64,000 nt of DNA from Helianthus annuus (taxonomy: Eukaryota; Streptophyta; Magnoliopsida; Asterales; Asteraceae), in the NCBI RefSeq assembly GCF_002127325.2, contig NC_035436.2:85929716-85993715 (forward strand), read 5' to 3'. Shown here piece after piece: positions 11,632 through 21,692 of the stretch. Every line of letters starts with the position of its first letter. Position 1 is the stretch's first letter. The translations under genes were made by a program, and so were the position numbers. The notes below the pieces were generated by a model. The model worked only from the letters and a program-made list of their open reading frames with translations. It had not been told where the DNA came from and searched no databases.

Positions 11632-14600
11632 ATGGCACCAAAAGTAGCGAAAAAGGAACGGGCCAAGCCAACAAAGAAGGAGAAATCGGAAGTTGAATCT
11701 ATGTCTGAATCTAGACATAACATGGCTGCGTATTTACAACCGGAAGGCAGTATCAGTCCGGAGTTTACTGGAATCATGGAGTATCTTCATAGAGCGCGTA
11801 TCAATTATGCTATCACGACACAGCACATTGCCTATCAGTCGCACATCAAGGTGTTTTGGAGTTCAGCTGTGATTGAAACGGTAGAGAATAAGGAAGTGAT
11901 CAGGGCATCAGTTGCTGAAAAACCCGTGGTTATTACAGAAAACACTATCAGAGAACGTCTACGGCTTGGAGATCAACCGGAAGATCCTACTTCTATAGAT
12001 TTACAATGTCAGCGGGGGTTACTGATGAGGCTGCGGTACAGCGACGACGTTCTTGCCAATCAGATCAACAAGAAGTATATGCCGCTTCGATACAAGTTCC
12101 TGTTGCATATTCTTATTCATTGCCTAAGCAACAAGCGTTCTGGGTATGATCTGTCACCGATCGATTTGACTGGATTGTTTACGGCGCTGATTCTGAACAA
12201 GCCGTTCAACATATCTCGTTATATCTTCGACAATCTGAAGGAAAACGCTCGAAGGCCACTTCCGTCAGCAACACAGCGAACATGTACAAAATTCTGGTTA
12301 TATCCCAGGTTTCTGCAGATGATGATTGATGATCAGATTCCTGATCTTCCAAAGGCTGAAGCAGATGTTCTACCTGTTAATCCAATGAATGAGCGTACTC
12401 TGCTGATATTCAAGTCCATGGCCGCCTATAAGGAATCGGATCCAATTAGGAAACTTATTGGTCATCTTGATATTCCTAACTACGAGGCACCGCAGCACAA
12501 CAAATGGCGTCGAGACGCGAGCGATTCTGATAATGAAGAGCCAAAGTTAATCGCTTTGGCTGACACGCAGCTCGGGGCTAAACATGGAATCAAGGCAACA
12601 AGGAAGTCTGCTGGCAGTTCTAGTGCTGCAGCACGTGTTGAGGTTGATGTAAATGTTGCTGCTGAAGAGGCTCAGGAAATGTCTGTAGATCCTGATGCTC
12701 GTATTGGTACTGGTGGTGATGGTGGTGCTGTGGTTGTTGAAACAGGTGGTAGTACAGGTGGAGATGGTGGTGATGCTGGTCAGTCTAGTACTGTTGCGAC
12801 TGACAAGGGTAAAGGCAAGATAGATCAGCCGAGGAAGCTAGTTGATGAAAGCAGCTCATCTTCTGATGAGGAAGGAGGTTCGGGTGATGGTGGTTCATCG
12901 TCTGAGGATGATAATCCTCCTCCTCCAGGGATGAAGAAAGTCTTTGATAGTCGTGGGAATCCCCGGTTTAAGCGAATAAAGAAGACAGGTAGAACTGGAG
13001 AATCTGACCAGGATGAGGATTATACGCTTACTTCTCCGGGTTTTCTTAAGAAGAGGAAGGCAAAAAGGCAGGATGTTCGTTCATCAAAGAAAGCTGCTGG
13101 TGATTCCTCTATTCCAGTTTCTGTTCAGACTTCATCTGCTCCTGAGCAGCAGTTTCCTCCCTCTGGTGATCAATTGACTGAAAAAGAGACGCTGGAGCTA
13201 ATGTCTTCTCCTCAGAGGTCCTCTGGGACGCACCAGGTGACTGTTGATCAACAGCCACCTGAAACTCCCGCCTCAGGTACACATGCTCGACCCCCTCTCA
13301 CTATTACTGGTCCTACAGGTGCTTCGGGTCAGGCTGGTCAGTCTGGTTCTTCAAGACCTGAGCCTTCGCGGCCAACTCTGGCAGAAACCTTATCTGGATT
13401 TTCTGAAGCTGACAAGATACAATTCCTGATTGAACAAGTCAGTGAATTGGGTTCTATAGTTGGTCGACACACAAGAACAATTGAAGAATATCGTGCCCAG
13501 CGAAAACAGGATGTAATGGCACACAACCAGCTGTGTTCAATTGTTGAAGCTCAGAATATCAAGATCAAGGAACAGGCCGAGGAAATTGAAAGGTTAAAAG
13601 AGGCAAACAAGGCACGAGATAGGGAGGTCGAAATTATGAAAAGGCATAGTACTAACTTGGAGACTCAGGCGAAAGCGTTGAGGGAGAAGGTAAGTAGTCG
13701 TGATGATATACTGATGGAAGCCTTCAAACCCATGTATGCAAACTTCAACAAGATTCATTCCAAGGTTGGTACATTGTGGAGTGAGAGGTGCAGTACCTTA
13801 GGGATAGTTCCCTCAAGGCGTGGGGATGATAAAGATGATGATGCAGCTAATCCAGATCAAACAACTGCCTCAGGTTCCGGTGCAACTGCATCCGGTGCTG
13901 CAGGTGGATCTGGTACACCTCAAGACACTCCTTCTGCACCTCCAACAGCTACCACTGGCCCATCAGAACAGACAGAAACACTGGAAACGTCTACAGGGCC
14001 TGAACATATTAGCCTGGAACCAGAAACATTTGCAGATCTCCCTGAATCCTCAGGTTCTCAGAAGTATCATCCTGTCACGGGTGAATTGCTAGAAGAGGGA
14101 GAGTTTATTTCTGAAATGTCTGATGAACAAATACTGATCTTGACTGATTTGGATGAAGTTGCTGTGTGTATGATTGATGCTACTCCGATGGTACAGGATC
14201 AAACTGATTTCTCTACAATTGAAGAAATCTTCATCAGTTTGGATCCTGAACGTCCTGTATATGTTGGAAAGGACAATGCGGAGGTGAATGCTCTGGATGA
14301 TGATTTTGTGGCTGAAAAGACTGCAGAGTTTGCCAATCTTTCTTCTGATTCGCCATCAGCTCAAGAAAACCGTGAGAAAACTGTGAATGAATGGTGAGCG
14401 GATTTCCTTGCTAGGAATCCTCCTCCGCTCGCTCCGTTGGATCAGGTTAACTATATGAGGCTGGAGAAGAATCGAGCTCGGGGTCGCATTATTAGTTGGA
14501 TGTTCGTCAAGGAACTTCACTGCATGGTCGTGAAAAGAGAAACCGGTCTTCAGTATTTCAGAACTCTCCTCAGTATTCTCACACTTCCGTACTATGATGT

Positions 14601-15135
14601 TGCAGTGTTAGCTCAACTAGATGTCATCAATCGAGATGAAGAAAAGATGGTGGATCTGTTCGCTAAGAAAATCAGGTTGGAAAGGAGATTGGGTTGGAAG
14701 GATCCTCTGTACAAGCCACAGTTTCCCAGATACGAGCAGATCAGGTTTACACTTGATCCAGAAACAAACACCGCTCGCTATCGGTTAGTGTATGATCCTC
14801 CCAAAGTGATGAAGAAGATACCGTTGCTAAAGATGAAGACCGACTTTCTTGGAAACTTCCGCTGCTGTGTCTATGACGCGGATACTGGTGAAGCCGTGAT
14901 CCTATTCAGAGATAATCAAGAGAACTTTAGAATAATAGATCCGATGTGGATTACTAACATGTCCAGATCGGATATTATTGTTCTGAAGGATCATGAGATA
15001 AACTACCTGGTTCGGGATCGAGATCAAGCTATGAAGTTTCAAAAGATGGCCTTGTACTGCTTCAATCTACTGGTCAACGCAGGAAGTGCATGGTCATCAC
15101 ATCATCTGACAGTGGAAAGGACGTCCGAGACTTAA
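11632..15135 (+). pseudogene. Copia 1 extra 3' ORF (Sirevirus-type, function unknown), one stop
   Basis: Frame of about 1,167 codons from ATG 11632 to TAA 15133-15135, interrupted once by TGA at 14395-14397. It lies in the sense direction between RNase H and the 3' LTR. From about residue 30 to 290 is a conserved-looking globular region starting HNMAAYL, of a type I recall from many daisy-family copia ORFs annotated as hypothetical. Then come an acidic, Ser/Gly-rich low-complexity region, a basic KKRKAKR cluster near residue 471 that could act in nuclear import, and a probable coiled coil at about 591-690. A second low-complexity stretch is followed by a C-terminal globular domain (about 922-1167). 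I see no signal peptide or membrane segment, so the 'envelope-like' label used for such ORFs is not supported here. Function unknown. Confidence 0.75.
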
Positions 15136-15160
15136 GACACGAAGACCGAGACAAAGCTAC

Positions 15161-15175
15161 AGCCAAGGGGGAGTT
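15161..15175 (+). promoter_or_regulatory. Copia 1 polypurine tract
   Basis: AGCCAAGGGGGAGTT lies directly before the 3' LTR start and is the expected plus-strand primer. Confidence 0.9.
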
Positions 15176-15860
15176 TGTTGGTGCACTTGTGTCTGTACTT
15201 TGTCTGTATTTTGTAATGTATAAAATGATGTCTTTTGTCTGTTGTGTTTACGTCTTTCGTTGTATTTGTTTAAGTGTTTGACTGTATGTTTGACCAAGTC
15301 AACCATCCTCCTGGTTTGACTTGGCCAAACAGTCAACATTATGTATGTAAGATTGCTATGCTTCGAAGGATGTCATCGAAGGATGTTTTGTATCCTTCGA
15401 TGACCTCGAAAGACATCTTTCGTTGGATACTTATAGACCTCGAAGGATATATCATCCTTCGAGGTATATATGGATCTTTCGGAGTCTTTCGATGGACATT
15501 CTGGTCGATAGATGATCTTTCGACCAGAACTCCTTATCCTTCGTACATGTCAACTGTTATGGGTATATATATCCCATGTAGGTTTCACTTCACAGTAAGT
15601 CATTCAAGTCATTCGGAGATATTGTGAGAGCATTGTGAGTGAACCAAGGTCTTGTAAGAGAGCATTTCAGTTTGGTCAAGGGCTGTAACCGTGTCCACTG
15701 AAATACAAGAGAAAACTTTGATATATTGCTTGTCTACTCTTTCTCTTGTTACTTTGCTTTCATCTAAACTACGGTTTGCACTCTAGCTTGGATTCCGCAC
15801 TTGCTAGTGTGTTAAACATAACAAGGAATAGGTTTATCCTCAACCTCCGAGGGACCTACA
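15176..15860 (+). repeat. Copia 1 3' LTR
   Basis: Same 685-bp length as the 5' LTR. I count five substitutions, all in the first ~380 bp, four of them transitions. Followed by CTTTA, the target duplication, and then by LTR C. Confidence 0.95.
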
Positions 15861-15865
15861 CTTTA

Positions 15866-17015
15866 TGCCAAAAAGTCGGACCTAAGGGTCCTTGTGAAAG
15901 AAGTCGGACTAGCTAAGCATCGAAAGGTCGGACAAGGGTTTACCCTTAAAGCTCGGACCTATGTTTTCCTCAAACAAAACTCGGGCAACACAAGTGTTAA
16001 GAAGCTCGGACTAGAAGACAAGTTTATACTCGGACCATATGGGGCTTACAAGGTCGGACAATACTTGGGTTGAAACTCGGACCTATGTGTATGTTTAAAA
16101 CTCGGACATGAAGCATTCCTTTAAGAACTTCGGACCTAGTTAACACCTTAATAAACCTCGGACATGATAACACATTAGCAAACTCGGACTTACATGAAGA
16201 AAAGAAACTCGGACATCCTTTAACTAGCATGCAAAATTCGGACAACATGTATTTACATAACAAAACTCAGACTATGTTCATTCGCAAACCTCAGACAAAC
16301 AATTAAACATACGATTGTTCCTGTTCCATGAGATCCCATCAGTTACGTTTATATTTCTCCTTTGATCGTGAAACCCTAATTACGTATATGCAGAATTCAT
16401 AAATATTCAATCGATGATTACAAGCAATCATTATGTGAACAATCTTATCGGCTTACAACTAATCATTCATCATAACACAATAATCAGAAATCAATTCAGT
16501 AAATTCAGATTCATCATATGAAGAACTAGGGTTTACAAGCATCAATCAATCAACAATCAATTCCAAACAATGATTAAACAATTACCTTGATTCGATTCTA
16601 GATGGATTGGCAATCAAACTTGATGCAAAAGAACTTGTGAATCCAAGAATGATGAGAAGGTGGTTGTAGAGAGGATTAGGGAATGTGGGTGTACGTGTTT
16701 TGATTCTTGTGATGATTAGTGAAAGAGATTAGGGTTAAGTATGGTTTAATTTTCACTAATTACTCTATACACCCTGAATTACTATATTTTACACAAGTAC
16801 ACCATCTCATAACAATTTCACAATTCCACCACCAAGTTCACATATTTGACAAGTCTTTCACAATTAACACATAACCATGCATAATCACACAATACCGTTT
16901 CATTGCATCAAACGTACACAATTCCAAAGCACTCAATTGTGCAAGAAAACAACTAAATAATAAATGAACGTGCAATAAATGCGAAATAGAAATCTTGGAA
17001 ATTCGAGTTGTCACA
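15866..17015 (-). mobile_element. Gypsy LTR C, right part
   Basis: Continuation of the LTR interrupted by Copia 1. From 15875 to 16320 it holds about two dozen degenerate ACTCGGAC units. The terminus GAGTTGTCACA at 17015 reads TGTGACAACTC on the minus strand, the start of a gypsy LTR. It abuts Gypsy A's pol, whose coding sequence stops abruptly here. Whether C is a solo LTR or belongs to a full element to the left cannot be seen. Confidence 0.75.
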
Positions 17016-18757
17016 TTTGGCACCATATATTTCATCATACCCCGGAGGTATTCAGCTTTACGATTTTCCATCTTAAGGGCTTCTTGTTGTGCGTCACGAA
17101 TACGTGCAGTAAGGTTCGTTCGAATCGTCATTTCCAATGCTCGAACCCTTAGGGTCTTAACCCTTTTGTTTCGACTTAATGCGTCTGCTACAACGTTCGC
17201 CTTTCCAGGATGGTACTTAATCTCACAGTCGTAATCATTTAGCAGCTCGACCCATCGCCACTGGCACATGTTTAATTCTTTTTGATCAGATATGTGTTGT
17301 AGACTTTTGTGGTCTGTGAAGATCGTACATCGAGTACCATATAAATAATGTCGCCAGATCTTCAAGGCGAATACCACCGCGTCGAGTTCCAAGTCGTGCG
17401 TGGTATAATTCTTTTCATGTACCTTTAATTGTCTCGAAGCATATGCGATGACTTTCTGGCGTTGCATGAGCACACAACCCAAGCCTTGTTGTGAAGCGTC
17501 ACAGTATACCACGAAGTCTTCAGTGCCTTCAGGTAAGGATAGTATCGGTGCATCGCATAGCTTATTCTTGAGTAGTTGGAAGGCTTCTTCCTGTTTGTCA
17601 CCCCAGTCGTATTTCTTGTCTTTCTGCGTAAGGGTCGTCAATGGTTGAGCTATCTTTGAGAAGTTCTCGATGAAACGTCGGTAATAGCCTGCTAAGCCCA
17701 AAAATTGTCGAACTTCAGTTGGGGTTTTGGGGGCTTCCCAATTCTTTATGGCTTCGATCTTGGATGGGTCTACATGAATGCCCTTCTCATTCACAATGTG
17801 ACCCAGAAACTGTACTTTGCGAATCCAGAATTCGCATTTTGAGAACTTTGCATAAAGTCTCTCTTTCTTCAGTAGTTCCAAAATGGTTCTGAGATGTTGC
17901 TCATGTTCTTCTTTCGTTCGGGAATAAATCAGGATATCATCGATAAATACAATCACAAATTTATCGAGGTATGGTTTGCATACGCGGTTCATCAGGTCCA
18001 TAAATACCGCTGGCGCGTTCGTTAATCCAAATAGCATCACCAGGAATTCGTAGTGCCCATAACGTGTTCTGAATGTAGTCTTTGGAACGCTTTCCTCTTG
18101 TATCCTTAACTGATGGTATCCAGATCGAAGGTCGATCTTGGAATAGTAGCTTGATCCTTGCAACTGATCAAATAAGTCATCAATCCTCGGTAATGGATAC
18201 CGATTCTTGATAGTGAGCTTGTTCAGTTCTCTGTAATCGATACACATCCGCAGTGTTCCATCCTTCTTCTTTACGAACAATACTGGAGCTCCCCAAGGTG
18301 AGAAGCTTGACCTTATGAATCCTTTATCCAACAACTCCTGAAGTTGTGCAGATAATTCTTGCATTTCGGATGGTGCAAGCCGATAGGGTGCCTTGGCTAC
18401 AGGAGCGGCTCCTGGAACCAAGTCTATACGGAATTCGACTTGTCGTTGCGGAGGTAGTCCTGGTAGATCTTCGGGAAAAACATCAGGGAATTCTTTCACC
18501 ACAGGAATGTCTTCGAGTTTCGGCTCCACAGCCTTCTTATCTACCACGTGTGCTAGGAAAGCAACACATCCTTTCCTTAAGCACTTCTGTGCCTTCATGC
18601 AACTGATGATTCTTAGAGGTGTGTCTCGTCTTTGTCCATGCACGATGAGAGTTTCATCCTCCGCCAGAGGGATGCGAATAATTTTCTCATGACAAACGAC
18701 TTCAGCTTTGTGCTTGGACAACCAGTCCATTCCGACCACTACATCGAAGCTACCCAA
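17016..18757 (-). pseudogene. pol: Gypsy A pol fragment: RT and RNase H
   Basis: Open for about 580 codons on the minus strand. It begins with [11 protein letters not shown] at the protease end, then RT with [48 protein letters not shown] and the catalytic FIDDIL. RNase H includes [20 protein letters not shown] and TDHKSLQH. The frame stays open past 17016 to 16838, but those residues are translated LTR C. Integrase and chromodomain are missing because of that insertion. It is separated from the protease piece by one in-frame TAA at 18767-18769. Confidence 0.92.
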
Positions 18758-18766
18758 TTGAATAGG

Positions 18767-19052
18767 TTAGAGATCGATGCTAAATCTTCGTTCTCCAAGT
18801 TCTAATGTGCAGCCTCTAACAACTTCGCCCGATTCAAAAAGTTTACCGTTGGCTAGCTCTATAGAATAAGGAATATCTAATCTACTAGATTCTATTCCAA
18901 GCATGCGTATAAATTCCACAGACATGAAGCTATAGTCGGCACCAGTGTCAAATAATATGGATGCAAAGTGATTGTTAATGAGAAACGTACCGGTGACCAC
19001 ATTAGGGTCCTCGCGTGCGTTCTTTGCTCCAATTACAAATGCTCGAGCCTGA
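18767..19052 (-). pseudogene. Gypsy A protease fragment
   Basis: Retropepsin region with the active-site motif FDTGADYSF preceded by GTFLINNHFASIL. It is in the same frame as the RT piece, with one TAA between them. Its upstream end, ARAFVIGAKNAREDPNVV, is the normal linker after the gag zinc knuckles; the rest of gag lies beyond Copia 2 at 38433. Confidence 0.88.
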
Positions 19053-19057
19053 GCATT
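19053..19057. repeat. Target site duplication of Copia 2 (left copy, GCATT)
   Basis: GCATT precedes the left Copia 2 LTR and recurs exactly at 38433-38437 after the right LTR. Confidence 0.95.
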
Positions 19058-19522
19058 TGTTGGTGCATGCATCTGTCGACTTTGTCTTGTATTGAGTCTA
19101 GAATAGAATAGGTTAGTTCAGGGCACATTGTACAGGATATAGTGTAGTAGTGGTGATTTCCCAAGAAAGGTGATTTCACATATATGGACATGTCACTATG
19201 TGGGAAATCATGTCACTATGTGGGAAATCATGTCTCTATGTGGGAAATCACATTGTGTGATTTCACTTTTGTGGACATGTGTCACTATGAGCGAAATCTA
19301 CACACTATAAATACCCCATGAACGAAATCATTTGTAACTTTTCTTGATCTCCATACCGAGGTGCTGCCGGTGTGAGATTTGGCTGTAATCTGTCAGATAT
19401 CAATACAAAAAGGTGTTAAAAGTGATTTGCTAGCTGTTTCTAAATCAGATACTTGTTTTCCGCACCTGTATCTGATCAAAACTCCTCTAAACGACTCGTT
19501 CGGGTCGGAACACGATCCTACA
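19058..19522 (+). repeat. Copia 2 5' LTR
   Basis: Begins TGTTGGTGCATGC and ends CGATCCTACA. It contains three tandem copies of a 20-bp unit (TGTCACTATGTGGGAAATCA and variants, about 19190-19250), then GATTTCACTTTTGTGGACA, then a TATA box. Confidence 0.95.
19306..19313 (+). promoter_or_regulatory. Copia 2 LTR TATA box
   Basis: TATAAATA about 55 bp downstream of the tandem 20-bp units. The same box is in the 3' LTR. Confidence 0.6.
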
Positions 19523-19540
19523 AGTGGTATCAGAGCTTCA
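19523..19540 (+). promoter_or_regulatory. Copia 2 primer binding site (tRNA-iMet)
   Basis: AGTGGTATCAGAGCTTC directly follows the LTR. Confidence 0.92.
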
Positions 19541-19736
19541 GGAGGAGGAGTTCTACAGAGATTTGCTGGATTTCATCATAATATCTTACTTCTACACTTT
19601 CTTTCTTCATCAGAACGAGATTTTACGGTCGAAACTTGCTCAATTTTTCACAGATTGTAGGAACTTGATCATAGATAAACCCCTGAAAGTTTCATACCTA
19701 AACTCGGACTAAAAATGGACCAAAATGCCTTCCTAC

Positions 19737-20000
19737 TTGATTTCGCTTTTGTGTACACCTAAACCCTAATTTCGCTTTTGTGAACACCTAAACCCTAATT
19801 TCGTTTTTAAGGACACCCAACAACCTAATTTCGCTTTTAAGGTCACCCAACAACCTAATTTCGCTTTTGTGTACACTCAGAACCCCTGATTTCGCTTTTG
19901 AGTACACATAAATCTTTGATTTCGCTTTTAAGGACATCCAAGAGTCCTGATTTCACTCCAAGGTCCACTCATAACCCTGATTTCACTCAAAAGGATAGTT
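19737..20000 (+). repeat. Copia 2 leader repeats
   Basis: About eight imperfect units of roughly 30 bp built on TAATTTCGCTTTTGTGGACACC, separated by short spacers. The core also occurs in the LTR (near 19258 and 38173). The last units drift to GATTTCACTC before the gag start. Confidence 0.85.
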
Positions 20001-20024
20001 GTGTAAATTTTTAAAATCTGAAAA

Positions 20025-21687
20025 ATGGACGAGGAATTTTACAACGCATTCGCTACTCCGGTTACCCCGATCACTATTGCACAGAACACAATGCTCGAAA
20101 ACGAAACGGGAACAATGCAAAAACCACCCAAACTCATGAACATAGAAGAATATAAAGGTTGGGAAGGTCGTTTCAAAAATTGGGTCCAAGCTAACTACCT
20201 AGACGCTTGGGAGTGTGTTGAAACGAAATATGTGAGACCATTAAATGATGATGAAGAGGAAGTTGCGATCAAAGATGTGAGTGCCGATGACAAGAAAAAA
20301 TACAAAAATGAGAAAATGATGCTAAGTTTGCTACAACAAGCTGTGAAGGAAGATATTATGGTTTTGTTGCGACACAACGGGAGTTCATATTCAATTTGGA
20401 AAGCATTGCGTTCAAAGTTTATTGGTAGTCAGGAGATGGTGAAGAATAAGAAGTTACTTCTGAAAAAGGAGTTTGATTTGTTTAGAGGACTGAAGAACGA
20501 GAGTACAAAGCAGATCATTGAAAGATATTGCAACTTGTTGGTGAACATGAAGAGGTTAAGCATCAACAAAGACAATGAAGAGTTAATTGAAAAGCTTGCT
20601 GATGCGTTACCACATGAAACTTGGGGAACATATCAGATGATGCTCAGGAACAAAAAGGGTTTTAGCACGTTAACTTTGAGCAAATTCATTGAGAAGTTGG
20701 AAGCTCAGGAAATGGAATAAAGAAAGATTGTTCGAATGAAAGATTTCGATGGTGAACAAGATATTGGGTTGTATTACAAAGCAGGGGTGAATGAGAAATC
20801 TACAAATCTATCTCCAAAAATAGAAACTGCTTACAATGCCAAGAATTCTTCTGGAAGTTCATCATTAGGATCAAACAGCAAAACAAGTTTCACATCATTT
20901 CCGTCTTTTGATCCAAACATTTCAGCAACAGAAAATGGGAGAAAACTTCAATGCAATATTGTTTTAAATCTTGAAAATGATCAAGATTATTCTGAGGAAG
21001 TTGCTAAAAACCACATGTCTTTATTGGGAATGGTTTTAGAATCTTATAGTTGTTTTGTTGCAGGTCGTATCGGGAATCCAATGCTAACCAAGGAAGATTA
21101 CGACCAGATAGATGCTGAAGAGATGGAATTGATGGACATAAAATGGTGTTTGGCAAGCGTGTTAAGGAGAGCTGGGAAATTCAAGCAGATCACGGGGAGA
21201 GATGATCTTCGTGAGGCTAATGTTTCTACTTTAGGTTTTGACAAATCTAAAGTCACTTGTTTTCGTTGCAGGGAGAAAGGTCACTTTAAGAGGGAGTGCA
21301 CCAACCGTGAAGCAAGTGGAGCTCAGAATCCTTTCAACAACAACAATGATTACTATCGAAAAGCCATCTACCATTAGGTTGCTCAACAACCATCTTAACA
21401 GCATCAACATCAAGCACAAACTGCACATGGAAGAAGCATAATTGAAGATTCTGGAAAGAGAGCATGTGTGGTTAATCAGGATGAAAAGAAGCCATTCAAC
21501 AGGGATAAATATGTCTCAGCTGATGGAAAAGCTTGTTTGATTGATCAAGATGATGAAAAGCTACCCGAGGTTTTTAGCTGGGAGAATTTCACTTGCGATA
21601 ACTACATTCCTGATCAAGCTACAGCTTACACAGCTTTTGTTGCCAGAGTTGAAGAAGATAGTGATGATGATGATGATGATACTGAAT
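20025..21687 (+). pseudogene. gag: Copia 2 gag, N-terminal part
   Basis: Starts with ATG at 20025. The first ~230 codons are a UBN2-type copia gag domain. The frame passes TAA at 20718-20720, then reaches a zinc knuckle CFRCREKGHFKREC (about 21258-21300), then TAG at 21375-21377 and TAA at 21396-21398, and stays open until Gypsy B interrupts it at 21693. All three stops could come from Gln codons by a C-to-T change. The frame continues on the far side of Gypsy B at 33975. Confidence 0.88.
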
Positions 21688-21692
21688 ACTAT
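21688..21692. repeat. Target site duplication of Gypsy B (left copy, ACTAT)
   Basis: ACTAT precedes TGTAACATTT and is repeated exactly at 33970-33974 after the right LTR end. Confidence 0.95.

Larger units (their letters stand above)
741..15860 (+). mobile_element. Copia 1: complete Sirevirus-like Ty1/copia retrotransposon, 15.1 kb
   Basis: Full element bounded by 685-bp LTRs (741-1425 and 15176-15860) that begin TGTTGG and end CTACA, with a perfect 5-bp target duplication. Order is LTR, tRNA-Met primer site, leader, gag, protease, integrase, RT, RNase H, a long noncoding tract, a large extra ORF, polypurine tract, LTR. This copia gene order plus an extra 3' ORF is the plan of Sireviruses. 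I count 5 LTR differences in 685 bp, so the insertion is recent. Even so, all three coding blocks carry stops, frameshifts or a deletion, so this copy cannot encode its own machinery. Confidence 0.93.

Noticed and set aside
11632..15135. Host gene interpretation of the extra ORF
   Set aside because: It lies between RNase H and the polypurine tract within exact LTR and target-duplication boundaries, in sense orientation, so it belongs to the element.
16838..17015. C-terminal extension of Gypsy A's RT/RNase H frame
   Set aside because: These codons are translated LTR C sequence beyond the TGTGACA junction at 17015.
1..17015. LTR C as the missing 3' LTR of Gypsy A
   Set aside because: LTR C has different sequence and a different repeat cassette from Gypsy A's LTR at 40356-43579, and it interrupts pol without integrase or chromodomain.
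19190..20000. Regularly spaced short repeats resembling a CRISPR-like array
   Set aside because: Units are imperfect, spacers are tiny and related, and they lie in a plant retrotransposon LTR and leader.
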